Shown here in pieces: positions 1 through 8,075 of a stretch of DNA of 38,132 bases. The DNA lies in the NCBI RefSeq assembly GCF_001982615.1, contig NZ_MLCO01000106.1, forward strand, positions 1-38,132, in the 5' to 3' direction. The stretch's first letter is position 1; every line of letters begins with the position of its first letter. A program made the position numbers and the translations under genes. This DNA is from Teichococcus deserti. Its GTDB lineage: Bacteria; Pseudomonadota; Alphaproteobacteria; Acetobacterales; Acetobacteraceae. Under the pieces are notes generated by a model. It was given only the letters and a program-made list of their open reading frames with translations, searched no databases and had not been told where the DNA came from.

Positions 1-149
1 GCCACCAGCACCACCGCGCCGACGATGCGCTGGCGCGCCAGCGCGCCGTCGATCGCCGCGTCCAGCCGGGCCTCCAGGCTGGACTGCGCCGCCGCCGGCA
101 CGGCCGCCACGGCCAGTGCGACGACGACGGCAAGAAAACTGGCCCGCAT
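1..149 (-). CDS. Probable serine hydrolase, N-terminal fragment
   Basis: The gene starts at ATG 149 and runs off the left edge, so only about 49 codons are visible. Residues 1-21 form a classic Sec signal peptide: Arg at position 2, then a Val/Ala-rich core ending in AAAQ. The mature start contains LEARLDAAIDGALARQRIVG followed by a run of Val. This resembles the entry helix and first strand of class C beta-lactamase-like serine hydrolases (Beta-lactamase family), which are periplasmic. The SxxK nucleophile motif would lie outside the window, so the family call rests on the N-terminus alone. The gene follows the OYE homologue in the same direction after about 32 nt and may be cotranscribed with it. 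Confidence 0.45.
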   Translation of the reverse strand, partial: MRASFLAVVVALAVAAVPAAAQSSLEARLDAAIDGALARQRIVGAVVLV

Positions 150-181
150 GCTCGATCCCGATCCCGATGACGGGCGGCAGG

Positions 182-1201
182 CTAGACGACGGGCAGGGGG
201 TCTGCCCAGCGCGGCGCCGCTGGCGACGCGCGGACCGCGATGGCCGGCAGGCGCGGCGCAGTGCCGGGCAGCGGCGGCAGCGCCACCAGATCGGCCTGGG
301 CGCGGCACAGCGCGGCGATCCCGGCCTCCTCGCCCGCCGCGGCATGGCCGAGCAGCAGCGCACCGCCATAGGCGCGGCGCAGCAGCGCCAGGTCGCGCGC
401 CGGCGCCGCGGCCCGTGCCAGATGCAGCCAGGCCAGGCCATGGGCGCCGGCCAGCCGCGCCGCGCGCAAAGCGGGCGCGGGGTCTTCCGCGTCCAGCGGC
501 GCGCGGATGGCGATGCGCAGGCCGATGCGCCCCGGCTCCCAGGCGGCGGACAGCGCGGCGAGCAGCTCGGCCAGGAAACGCAGCCGGCGTTCCGCATCGC
601 CGCCATAGGAGTCGACGCGGCGGTTGCTGTCGGGGTCGAAGAACTGCTCGACCAGGCCATGGCCCGAGGCGTCGAGCTCCACCGCGTCGAAGCCGGCGGC
701 GCGGGCGCGGCGGGCGGCGCGGACGAAGTCCTCGATGACGCCGGGGATCTCCTCCGTCGCCAGGGCGCGCGGCACCGGCAGCGGGCGGGGTCCAAGCGGC
801 GTCGCAATCTCGCCCGGGCCGGCGAGGGCGGAGGGCGCCACCGGCCAGCTGCCGCCCAGCTGCACCGCGCGGTGCGAGCGCCGCCCGGCATGCCAGAGCC
901 GCAGCGCGATGCGCCCGCCGGCCTGGTGCACGGCCGCGGCGATCCCGCCCCATCCCTCGGCCTGGGCCGCGTTGCGCAGCCCGGGCGAGAAGGCGCGGTC
1001 GGCACCCTGCGGCGTCACCCAGCAGCGCTCGGTGACCACCAGCCCGGCGGCGGCCTGGGCGGCATAGAGCGCGGCGCTGCGCGGATGCGGCAACCCGCCA
1101 TAGCGCTGCCCGCCGAGCGGGGCCGGGGAGGCGACCAGCCGGTTGGCCAGCGCCAGCGCGCCGACAGCGAGGGAAGGGCGGGCGGGGTCGATGCCCTGCA
1201 T
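182..1201 (-). CDS. Old Yellow Enzyme family protein with degenerate active site
   Basis: A 339-residue (beta/alpha)8 protein of the NADH:flavin oxidoreductase/OYE family. Family signatures visible are LANRLVASP near residue 18, LRLWHAGRRSHR near 100, and DSNRRVDSYGGDAERRLRFL near 191-210. Several functional positions look lost. The usual E-[IV]-H-x-x-[NH]-G-Y motif that binds the ene substrate reads E175-L-D177-A-S-G180-H-G, so both the His and the Asn/His are replaced. Near residues 305-313, where a Gly-Arg pair normally holds the FMN phosphate, the sequence is LVALPPLPG. The C-terminus is also shorter than in typical 360-residue members. The reading frame stays open upstream of ATG 1201 but has no better start. 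It may be a non-catalytic or repurposed paralogue. Confidence 0.8.
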   Translation of the reverse strand: MQGIDPARPSLAVGALALANRLVASPAPLGGQRYGGLPHPRSAALYAAQAAAGLVVTERCWVTPQGADRAFSPGLRNAAQAEGWGGIAAAVHQAGGRIALRLWHAGRRSHRAVQLGGSWPVAPSALAGPGEIATPLGPRPLPVPRALATEEIPGVIEDFVRAARRARAAGFDAVELDASGHGLVEQFFDPDSNRRVDSYGGDAERRLRFLAELLAALSAAWEPGRIGLRIAIRAPLDAEDPAPALRAARLAGAHGLAWLHLARAAAPARDLALLRRAYGGALLLGHAAAGEEAGIAALCRAQADLVALPPLPGTAPRLPAIAVRASPAAPRWADPLPVV

Positions 1202-1777
1202 GGCGAGGAACTCCTCGAAGGCGGAGACGGCGCGCGGCGCCGCATCGCGCAGCGGGGAGGGCGGCAGCGGCGGGCCGGCGAGAGCGGTGTGTCGGGGAGC
1301 GCCGCGGGCAGAAAGCCGCGGCGGGTCGTCAGGGACGACAGCGTGTCCGGGTCATGCGCAGGGCCTTTCCTGAGCGGGGGTGCCGCGGGCCGGCAGGCAG
1401 AGCCGGCATCCTCGGAACCCATTTCAACGATCTCCATGCGGGAGTTAATAAAGAACGATTTGATTTCGGGCATAAGGCAGCTCGCCGGTGGGATGACCCC
1501 TTCCCGGCGGTCATCGAGCCTGTCGCAGAGGGCGGACATCCCGCACCGAAGGCGCTTCTTTCGAAACCGCCGCGGCGGCATGTCCGACAGAGAATTCCTT
1601 GACCATTCCTCAAGGACGTCCGCATCGGCCCCGCCATCCGTCCCGCTGCCCAGGCCAGCGACTTCGTTTTCACTTTATATCACAGCATAATAGTGGATTA
1701 TGTTTTGCACGAATCGGAGTCGCGTAAAGTGACGCCACCCCGCGAGGCCCGCGCCTCCCGCTGCACGGACGAGAACC
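1202..1777. other. Long intergenic region between divergent genes
   Basis: These 576 bases separate the OYE homologue (minus) from the Tat-exported binding protein (plus). Overlapping ORFs on both strands look like GC-frame artefacts. Two AT-rich patches stand out against the GC-rich background, near 1440-1475 and 1665-1720. They are plausible promoter regions for the leftward and rightward genes respectively. The second contains the palindrome listed separately. I see no RNA gene here. Confidence 0.4.
1686..1702. promoter_or_regulatory. AT-rich inverted repeat upstream of the binding-protein gene
   Basis: CATAAT-AGTGG-ATTATG, perfect 6-bp arms with a 5-nt spacer, lies 75 bp before the ATG at 1778 in one of the few AT-rich stretches of the window. 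It could be an operator, or CATAAT could serve as a -10 element. A related inverted repeat lies just after the last gene of this module (4492-4506). Confidence 0.35.
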
Positions 1778-3361
1778 ATGAACCGTCGCCACTTCCTGGC
1801 CGCCTCCGCGGCTTCCACCGCCAGCCTGCTGGCCCGTCCGTCGCTCGCCCAGGACAGCCGCGCCCGCGAGCTGCGCTTCGTGCCGCAGGCCAATCTGAGC
1901 TCGATCGACCCGATCTGGACCACGGCGCATATCGCCCGCAACCATGGCTACCTGGTCTATGACACGCTCTACGCCATCGACCGGACCTTCGCGGTGCATC
2001 CGCAGATGGCGGCCGGCCATGTCGTGGAGGATGACGGCCGCCGCTGGACCATCACCCTGCGCGACCATCTGCGCTTCCATGATGGCGAGCCGGTGCGCGC
2101 CCGCGATGCCGTCGCCAGCATCCGCCGCTGGGCGCAGCGCGTCGCCTATGGGCAGAAGCTGCTGAGCCTGACGGAGGAGCTGTCGGCGCTCGACGACCGC
2201 CGCCTCCAGTTCCGGCTGAAGCAGCCTTTCCCGCTGCTGCCGGCGGCGCTGGCGCTGGCCGGGCAGCCGCCCTTCATCATGCCGGAGCGCGTGGCGCAGA
2301 CCGACGCCTTCCGCCAGATCACCGAGGCCACCGGCTCCGGCCCCTATCGCTTCGTGACGGGCGAATACGTCTCCGGCGACCGCGCGGTCTATGCGCGGCA
2401 CGACGGCTACGTGCCGCGCCCGGACACCGCCGCCGACTTCCTGGCCGGCGCCAAGCGCGCGCATTTCGAGCGCATCGAATGGCGCATCATCGCTGACAGC
2501 GGCACCGCCGCCGCGGCGCTGCAGGCCGGCGAGGTCGACTGGTTCGAGCAGCCGGATGCCGACCTGTCGCTGTTCCTGTCGCGCAGCCGCGGCGTCCGGG
2601 TCGAGGTCCTGGACCCCGCCGGCAGCAACGGCTTCCTGCGGCTGAACCACCTCCAGGCGCCCTTCGACGACAAGCGGGCGCGCCAGGCCGTGCTGCTCGC
2701 CGCCCGCCAGGAGGATTTCCTGATCTCCAACTACGGCACCGATCCGGCGTTCTGGCAGACGGGGACGGGCGTCTTCACGCCGGGCACGCCGATGGCGAGT
2801 GATGCCGGGCTGGACTGGGTGAAGGGCGGGCAACTCGACCGCGCCCGCGCGCTGCTGGCGGAGGCGGGCAGGGGATCGGCACCGGCCCGCGTGCTCGGCG
2901 CCACCGACATCCCGGCCATCGCCGCGGTCGCGCCGGTCGCCGCCGACCTGCTGAACCGCGTCGGCTTCGAGGTCGATTTCGCGCAATCCGACTGGGGCAC
3001 GCTGCTGCAGCGCCGCACCTCGCGCGAGCCGCTGGAAAAAGGCGGCTGGTCCGCCTTCATCAGCGGCTTTTCGGCTTACGACTTCGCCGATCCCGCCACG
3101 CATCCGCTGCTGCGCGGCAATGGGCTCGACGGCTATCTCGGCTGGCCGACGGCGCCCGCCTTGGAAGCGCTGCGCGACCGCTGGTTCACCGCGCCCGACG
3201 AGGCCGGCCGCCGCGGCATCGCCGCCGAGATCCAGCGCCTGGCGCTGGAGGAGGTGATCTACGTCCCCACCGGCACCGGCCGTCCGCGCACCGCCTTGCG
3301 CGCCGATCTGCGCGACCGCGTCGCCGGCTTCCCGCTGTTCTGGAACCTGCGGCGCGCCTGA
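1778..3361 (+). CDS. Tat-exported ABC peptide-type substrate-binding protein (SBP_bac_5)
   Basis: A 527-residue periplasmic receptor of the DppA/OppA (SBP family 5) type. The N-terminus has a twin-arginine signal (R3-R4-x-F6-L7), an Ala-rich core and a cleavage region near PSLAQ, so it is probably exported folded. Family landmarks include DPIWTTA near 46, DTLYAID near 63, WTITLRDHLRFHDGEPV near 90-106 and GSGPYRF near 188. No permease or ATPase gene lies nearby, so it is an orphan receptor that must use a transporter encoded elsewhere. It is clearly paralogous to the protein at 23608-25197, sharing LRFVPQANL, AHFER-[IL]-EW and QRRTSREP. The downstream flavin oxidoreductase starts 33 nt after its stop, so the two likely form an operon. 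The ligand is unknown. Confidence 0.92.
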   Translation: MNRRHFLAASAASTASLLARPSLAQDSRARELRFVPQANLSSIDPIWTTAHIARNHGYLVYDTLYAIDRTFAVHPQMAAGHVVEDDGRRWTITLRDHLRFHDGEPVRARDAVASIRRWAQRVAYGQKLLSLTEELSALDDRRLQFRLKQPFPLLPAALALAGQPPFIMPERVAQTDAFRQITEATGSGPYRFVTGEYVSGDRAVYARHDGYVPRPDTAADFLAGAKRAHFERIEWRIIADSGTAAAALQAGEVDWFEQPDADLSLFLSRSRGVRVEVLDPAGSNGFLRLNHLQAPFDDKRARQAVLLAARQEDFLISNYGTDPAFWQTGTGVFTPGTPMASDAGLDWVKGGQLDRARALLAEAGRGSAPARVLGATDIPAIAAVAPVAADLLNRVGFEVDFAQSDWGTLLQRRTSREPLEKGGWSAFISGFSAYDFADPATHPLLRGNGLDGYLGWPTAPALEALRDRWFTAPDEAGRRGIAAEIQRLALEEVIYVPTGTGRPRTALRADLRDRVAGFPLFWNLRRA

Positions 3362-3394
3362 CGCGCCGCCCGCCTCATGAGAGGGATCCGCTGC

Positions 3395-4486
3395 ATGAGC
3401 CTGCACATCACCGGCATGATCTGGGCCCGGCCGACCTCCGATCTCGATCCGCAGAGCGGCGAGGCCTTCCAGCCCGACCACATCGCCGAGCTCACCCTGG
3501 CGCATGAGGCGGGCGGCTTCGACCGCGTGCTCGCCGGCTACTGGACCAATGCCGCCGACGGCTTCCTGGTGCTGGCGCATGCGGCGGCGGTGGCCAAGAA
3601 GATCGGCTTCCTCATCGCGCACCGGCCGGGCTTCGTGGCGCCGACGCTGGCAGCGCGCAAGCTGGCGACGCTGGACCAGCTGACCGGCGGGCGGCTGGCG
3701 CTGCATGTCATCTCGGGCGGCGAGGATGCCGACCAGCGCAAGGATGGCGACTATGCCGACCATGCGGCGCGCTATCGCCGCACCGATGAATTTCTTTCGG
3801 TCCTGCGTCGGACCTGGACAGCGGACGCGCCCTTCGACCACCAGGGCGAGTTCTACCGCGCGCAACAGGTCTGGTCCGATATCCGGCCCCGCCAGCCGGG
3901 CGGCATCCCGATCTTCTTCGGCGGCGCCTCGCCGGCGGCGATCGGCGTCGCCGGGCGCCACGCCGATGTCTATGCGCTGTTCGGCGAACCCCTGGCCGAC
4001 ACCGCTGGCGTGCTGCAGCGGGTGCGCGAGGGGGCGGCATCCGGGCGCGACATCGCCTTCTCCTGGTCGAACCGCCCGATCATCGCGGCGACCGAGAAGC
4101 AGGCCTGGGAGAAGGCGCATGCCATCCGCGAGCGCGCGCTGGCCAAGCAGCAGACGCAGGGCACGGCCGGCATCCAGGCCGGCCAGGCGGTGAACTCGCA
4201 GCGGCTGGTCGGGCTGGCGCAGCGCGGCGAGCTGCTGGACGAGCGGCTGTGGACGGCGATGGCCGGCGTGCTGGGCGGCCGCGGCAATTCCACCGCGCTG
4301 GTCGGCACCGCCGAGCAGGTGGCGCGCGCCATGCTGCGCTACCGGAAGATCGGCGTGTCGCATTACATCCTGCGCGGCTGGGATCCGCTGCCTGATGCCG
4401 TGCAATATGGCGCCGAGCTGATCCCGCTGCTGCGCGAGCTGGCCGCGGCGGAGGATGTCGGGCGGGTCAGTGTCGCGGCAGCCTGA
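3395..4486 (+). CDS. LLM-class flavin-dependent monooxygenase (SsuD-like)
   Basis: A 363-residue bacterial-luciferase-like protein, related to alkanesulfonate and nitrilotriacetate-type FMNH2-dependent monooxygenases. Visible signatures are the N-terminal strand ITGMIWARPTSD, GFLIAHRPGFVAPTLAARK near 75-93, and HVISGGEDADQRKDGD near 107-122, the loop typical of the SsuD branch. I chose ATG 3395 over the in-frame ATG 3377 because GAGAGGG at 3380-3386 sits at good Shine-Dalgarno spacing and MSLHITGMIW matches the family start. Such enzymes need a separate flavin reductase, and none is seen here. Pairing with an orphan binding protein suggests oxidative opening of an imported sulfonate, amine or peptide-like compound, but that is inference. 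Confidence 0.9.
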   Translation: MSLHITGMIWARPTSDLDPQSGEAFQPDHIAELTLAHEAGGFDRVLAGYWTNAADGFLVLAHAAAVAKKIGFLIAHRPGFVAPTLAARKLATLDQLTGGRLALHVISGGEDADQRKDGDYADHAARYRRTDEFLSVLRRTWTADAPFDHQGEFYRAQQVWSDIRPRQPGGIPIFFGGASPAAIGVAGRHADVYALFGEPLADTAGVLQRVREGAASGRDIAFSWSNRPIIAATEKQAWEKAHAIRERALAKQQTQGTAGIQAGQAVNSQRLVGLAQRGELLDERLWTAMAGVLGGRGNSTALVGTAEQVARAMLRYRKIGVSHYILRGWDPLPDAVQYGAELIPLLRELAAAEDVGRVSVAAA

Positions 4487-4793
4487 TTTTCCATAATGTC
4501 TATTATATGTGAAACTCGGTCATTCACAAAAGGCCCTTCCCGGTCAACGCGCGACGGCTCAAAGGCTTGGCTATGATGCGTTTCAGGCCGGACCTACACG
4601 ACATCTCGGAGCGGCCTGGGCATCTTCGCCTTTGAGCAAGCGGGGTGCCGCTCGACTCCTTTCCTGCGGGCGACTTCGCTGCAGGTCCAGCCGCGTCTGG
4701 ATGGCCATGCTACGCCGGCGCGGAATTGGTTTGTGAGGATTAGCCAAGATCAGCCTGGTCTGATTCAAGCTTCCCCGAAGGGGAGAGGCTTGG
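4487..4793. other. Gene-free stretch before the IS remnant
   Basis: No convincing gene on either strand. It begins with an AT-rich inverted repeat (listed separately). Its base composition is more mixed than the neighbouring operons, consistent with inserted DNA. The stretch 4736-4790 immediately precedes the decayed transposase and probably belongs to the element's 5' end, but I could not match terminal inverted repeats. Confidence 0.3.
4492..4506. promoter_or_regulatory. AT-rich inverted repeat after the LLM gene
   Basis: ATAAT-GTCT-ATTAT preceded by C, just 7 nt past the LLM stop. It repeats the ATAAT...ATTAT arms of the palindrome at 1686-1702 with a 4-nt instead of a 5-nt spacer. No T-run follows, so it is not an obvious terminator. 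Confidence 0.3.
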
Positions 4794-5499
4794 GTGAGGA
4801 AGCTGTACTGGCTGGACGACGAGGCCTGGGTCGGATCGAGCCGCACTTGCCGCGGGGCCGTCGCGGCGCGCATCGCCTGGACGATCGCCGGGTGATCTCG
4901 GGGATCGTCTACCTGCTTCAGTCTGGGGCACGCTGGCGCGATTGCCGCCTGACTATGGCCCCTACACGACGATCTATGCTCGCTTCCATCGCTGGAGCCG
5001 CCAGGGCATCTGGCACGGCCTTTTCGAAGCCCGCACCGGCCAGAGTGGCGTTTACTCGAGCGCTGCCATCGACAGCACTTCCGTCAAGGTGCATCGCTCG
5101 GCCGCCGGGGCAAAAGGGGGGCCTTCGCCCAAGCGACAGGCCGCGCCCGCGGAGGGCGGGCGACCGAGATCCACGGGCTGGTGGATGATCGCGGCCAGCC
5201 TCGCGTACTGCTCGCTCCAGGCAACACCAACGACATCACCATGGCGCATGCCTTGATCAGGGCAGCCGGTCCCATCAGGCGTCTGCTCGCTGACCGTGGC
5301 TAGGATGCCAACGACCACAACCTCCTGCCAGCGGCCCATCGACGACGACACCGTCGCCTGCCGAGACCGCCATCGCGTCGAACGCCTCCGGGCACGCCCC
5401 AAGGACGTCCGAAGGGTCGCAACCCGCCACGACAAGCTCGTCAGCAATGTCCTCTCATCAGTCCTCATCGCCGCCACCATCGCCTGCTGGGTCCATTGA
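4794..5499 (+). pseudogene. Decayed IS5-family (IS427-like) DDE transposase
   Basis: Fragments of one transposase appear in order across shifting frames. They are KLYWLDDEAW from 4800, then IEPHLPRGRRG...DDRRVISGIVYLLQSG...RWRDC, then DYGPYTTIYARFHRWSRQG and AIDSTSVKVHRSAAGAKGG (first catalytic Asp), then ATEIHGLVDDRGQPRVLLAP and LLADRG (second Asp). The last piece is VERL...RRVATRHDK...IACWVH (catalytic Glu). At least three single-base frameshifts are needed, near 4835, 4944 and 5160. A TAG at about 5301-5303 replaces the Tyr of the RGYDAN motif, and several dozen residues seem deleted between that motif and the Glu block. It cannot encode an active enzyme. The best start is the GTG at 4794. 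The sequence TTGAGTCCGGACCC after the stop may be part of the right end, but no matching left end was found. Confidence 0.88.
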
Positions 5500-5706
5500 G
5501 TCCGGACCCTTGGGCCCTGCCCTCCACCCGGAACCCGACTTCACAAACGCAGAGGTTCAACCGCTGAAAAAATAGCGATTTAGATAGACAGTTTCCCAGA
5601 ACAAGCCAACAACCAGCCGGAAACCTCCAACCTTCTTGTTCCCTTTACGTTCTCTATGCTATTCGGGGCCTAGGGGCCGCTTCAGGGGTGAAGCAAGGAC
5701 GATGAC

Positions 5707-6000
5707 ATGGACCTCGACGCAGCCCGCCTGCCTCGTGCACGGCATGAAGTGCTGGGAACGCACCTCTCCTTCTGGAGGAACCGGGTTGTGCGATCCCGAT
5801 GCAGCCACCTGGGGCGTCCGCCCCATCGGACAATCGCGGTCGCTGACATCGCGGACAGCCGCGGTGACGTGACGCTTGGGTGCATGGCCGAGGGTACTCG
5901 CTACAGCGCCTGTGGAGCCACGGCCAGCGTCGTCGGCTTGGTCCTCCGATCGACTGTCGGCGACATCATCCAGCCGGTCCGTGGCCACGCCCAGCTCTGA
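5707..6000 (+). CDS. Small hypothetical protein, possible degenerate zinc ribbon
   Basis: A 97-residue ORF that I do not recognise. AAGGA at 5695-5699 sits about 7 nt before the ATG. The central part, FWRNRVVRSRCSHLG followed about 40 residues later by RYSACG, matches the layout of the ORF at 6618-6992 (WRGWLLYGRCGGPG and RCGICG). Cysteine pairs are incomplete, so a working zinc site is doubtful. Codon use is less GC3-biased than that of the surrounding operons, fitting horizontally acquired DNA next to an IS remnant. Other frames are also open here, so the coding status is uncertain. Confidence 0.35.
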   Translation: MDLDAARLPRARHEVLGTHLSFWRNRVVRSRCSHLGRPPHRTIAVADIADSRGDVTLGCMAEGTRYSACGATASVVGLVLRSTVGDIIQPVRGHAQL

Positions 6001-6136
6001 TGCCTGGCTCTGGCTGGCCGAATCCGATCGATCCGCTGTCCCACCTGGCCGCCTTCGCCGCGGCGTGCGGGCCACCGGCGACCATGCAGGCCGACGGTGG
6101 CCGATCTCCCCTCACCTCCTCCACCAGGCTGACGCC

Positions 6137-6607
6137 ATGACCATTGATCGCCCGATCGACCAAGACACTCTCTACCGCATGCGAGAGATCATCCGGATCC
6201 GCCTGACCATGGAGGGCCGGACCATCGAGGTGGCCTGCGCTGAAGCACGCGGCTTCGGCGGAGCCAGGCACCCGAACGCACTGGCGGAGATTGAGGCTGC
6301 CATCACCTCGATCCTTCAGGATCTCGGGGCGCTCGAGCCGGCTCCCCCTACCGCTTCCGGCAAGGATGGTGTCACAATGGTCGCCGTCGAATGGTCGGCG
6401 CTGACCGAAGCCCTTTCCTACGCCATGCGCTTCGACGAGCGCGGCAAGCGGCGGTCGACGGCATCCGAGTTCATGGCTGCGATGGCCGCCGGCGAAATGA
6501 CCCGACGGATCGAGGCGACAGGCTTCGTGCTGATGCGGCGACCGAGGCAGGTCGAGGACGTCCCGTGGAAGTACGACGTCCCTGGCGTGTCGAACCGCGT
6601 AAAGTGA
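6137..6607 (+). CDS. Hypothetical protein, 156 residues
   Basis: Not recognised. The N-terminal half (TLYRMREIIRIRLTMEGRTI) looks helical. A linker rich in Pro/Ser follows near residues 75-85. The second half contains WSALTEALSYAMRFDERGKR and a helical segment ending in GFVLMRRPR. No signal peptide, membrane segment or catalytic motif is visible. I chose ATG 6137 because the upstream in-frame extension (to 5876) overlaps another ORF and has poor composition. The stop is 10 nt before the next small ORF, so the two may be cotranscribed. It lies in the accessory segment beside the decayed IS5 element. Confidence 0.42.
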   Translation: MTIDRPIDQDTLYRMREIIRIRLTMEGRTIEVACAEARGFGGARHPNALAEIEAAITSILQDLGALEPAPPTASGKDGVTMVAVEWSALTEALSYAMRFDERGKRRSTASEFMAAMAAGEMTRRIEATGFVLMRRPRQVEDVPWKYDVPGVSNRVK

Positions 6608-6617
6608 CCCCTCCCCC

Positions 6618-6992
6618 ATGGCCCGCAACCTCTCCAAAGCCCAGAGGAAGCAACGCCGGCTTGCTGAGCATCTGACCGTTTGGCGAGGCTGGCTTCTTTA
6701 CGGTCGGTGTGGTGGGCCCGGTGAGCACCGGCGCCATCCGCTGGCCGTTGACGACCTGCTCGCCCTGCCCAATCCACCACTGACTGTCGGTGACGCTCTC
6801 AACCGAATGCGCTGCGGGATTTGTGGCTGCAGTCCTGGTGCTGCAAGCATGAGGAAGACGGCCACCAGCCTGGTCTGGGTCGCGATCATCTATCCCAGGG
6901 AGATCGAGCCGCTGGATGAGCACGGCGGGCATGAAAGGCTGGAGTGGTGGGGCCGCTATTCCGGCGGCGGTGGGAAGCGGGCCGGAGGTTAG
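6618..6992 (+). CDS. Small hypothetical protein with CxxC motif
   Basis: A 124-residue ORF with a basic N-terminus (NLSKAQRKQRR), then VWRGWLLYGRCGG and, about 40 residues later, MRCGICGC. The Cys-x-x-Cys plus an upstream Cys is reminiscent of small zinc-ribbon proteins common in alphaproteobacteria, but the first pair is incomplete. It aligns with the ORF at 5707-6000 over roughly 60 residues: HL..WR, RC, AV.D, then a T-G segment before the Cys motif. The tail is Gly-rich and low complexity. No clear Shine-Dalgarno precedes ATG 6618. Function unknown. Confidence 0.38.
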   Translation: MARNLSKAQRKQRRLAEHLTVWRGWLLYGRCGGPGEHRRHPLAVDDLLALPNPPLTVGDALNRMRCGICGCSPGAASMRKTATSLVWVAIIYPREIEPLDEHGGHERLEWWGRYSGGGGKRAGG

Positions 6993-7135
6993 CGACGTGT
7001 GCGCCGCCATTCCCAAGGTGGCTGCCGCTCCGCTTCCGGCAGGCGCCGCCCTCCGCGGCGGCCAGCTGCGCAGGGCGGCAGCATCGGCGCCACGGCCTCG
7101 CCTGCGGCGCCGGAATGCCGGACAGTGCTGAAGAC

Positions 7136-7963
7136 CTAGGCGTCGCGGCTGTCGGCGCCGGCAGCGATGGCGGCCTGCGCCTCGAGCTCGGCCAGGCGGG
7201 CGTGCAGCGCGGCGCCGATGCTGGCATGCGCCTGGCTGCCCAGCACCAGCCGCTTCGGCAGTTTTTTGTCGGTCATCGTCGACAGGATCGCGGCGACCGA
7301 CCGGGCCACGTCGCCGCGGATCGGAAACTGCTGCTCGGCCAGGGCGCGCGCCAGCTGACCGACCACCGTGTCGGCATAGGGACCGGTGCTATCGACCAGG
7401 TCGAGCGCCGCGCCGAAGCCGGTGCGGGTCGGGCCAGGCTCGACCAGCATCATCTCGATGCCAAAGGAGGCAACCTCCTGCGCCACGGCCTCGACGAAGC
7501 CTTCGATGCCCCACTTTGTCGCGTGGTAGAGCGAGAAGCCGGGATAGGCGATCTGCCCGCCCTCCGAGGACAGCTGCAGCAGCCGCCCGCCGCCCTGCGC
7601 GCGCAGCCCCGGCAGCGCCGCCCGGATCAGCGCGATCGAGCCCAGCAGGTTTGTCTCCATCTGCCGCCGGATCTTTTCCTCAGGCAGCAGCTCGGCGGGA
7701 CCGAAGAGGCCATAGGCGGCGTTGCTGACGACCACATCGACCCGGCCGGCGGCGAAGACCGCCGACACCACCCGCGGAACGGCCTCGGCATCGGTGACGT
7801 CCAGCGTGACGACGGCCAGGCGGCCAGGGTGGCGCTCGGCCAGGGCGTCCAGCGCGCCGGGCCGGCGAAGCGTCGCGGTGACGCGGTCGCCGCGCGCCAG
7901 CAGCTGCGCGGTGAGCTCGTAGCCGAAGCCGGCGGAGGCGCCGGTGATGAACCAGTGCTGCAT
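7136..7963 (-). CDS. SDR-family NAD(P)-dependent oxidoreductase
   Basis: A 275-residue classical short-chain dehydrogenase/reductase. The dinucleotide-binding motif TGASAGFG is at residues 7-14, the DVTD acidic cofactor-edge segment near 55-58, NAAYG near 81-85, and the catalytic Ser (132/133) with Y146-x-x-x-K150. I place the start at ATG 7963, where GGAAG lies at good spacing and the protein begins directly with the Rossmann strand QHWFITGAS. The long open frame upstream of this is an antisense artefact of the LysR gene. The LysR gene at 8076 is divergent across 112 bp and is the likely regulator. The substrate cannot be read from sequence. Confidence 0.92.
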   Translation of the reverse strand: MQHWFITGASAGFGYELTAQLLARGDRVTATLRRPGALDALAERHPGRLAVVTLDVTDAEAVPRVVSAVFAAGRVDVVVSNAAYGLFGPAELLPEEKIRRQMETNLLGSIALIRAALPGLRAQGGGRLLQLSSEGGQIAYPGFSLYHATKWGIEGFVEAVAQEVASFGIEMMLVEPGPTRTGFGAALDLVDSTGPYADTVVGQLARALAEQQFPIRGDVARSVAAILSTMTDKKLPKRLVLGSQAHASIGAALHARLAELEAQAAIAAGADSRDA

Positions 7964-8075
7964 GTCTTCCAATTCCCCATCAGGTCTGGGCCCTATCTGG
8001 CGGCATGCGGCAGGCAGCACTATGCGGCCAATACGGCATGCATTATCCCGTTCTGGCCATGAATGGGGGCGTGCC

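Noticed and set aside
1015-1581. A minus-strand ORF upstream of and overlapping the OYE gene, with a twin-arginine-like stretch.
   Set aside because: It runs out of frame into the OYE coding sequence and becomes Arg/Pro/Ser-rich; no domain.
1670-4405. Very long open frame of 911 codons on the minus strand opposite the SBP and LLM genes.
   Set aside because: It is the GC-driven antisense shadow of two well-recognised plus-strand genes, with Arg/Gly/Ala/Gln-rich low-complexity translation.
1721-6609. The 13-mer CGCGTAAAGTGAC occurs at 1721-1733 and 6597-6609, which suggested element ends or a shared regulator site.
   Set aside because: A 13-base match is expected several times by chance in 38 kb, flanks do not align, and the contexts differ.
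5966-6637. A 223-codon minus-strand ORF across the accessory segment.
   Set aside because: It has no recognisable features and would overlap the better plus-strand ORF, whose helical composition looks more protein-like. Still not fully excluded.
7964-8075. Imperfect palindrome around GGGCCC in the SDR/LysR gap as a LysR operator.
   Set aside because: Several mismatches in the arms; a promoter region is likely but I cannot define a site.
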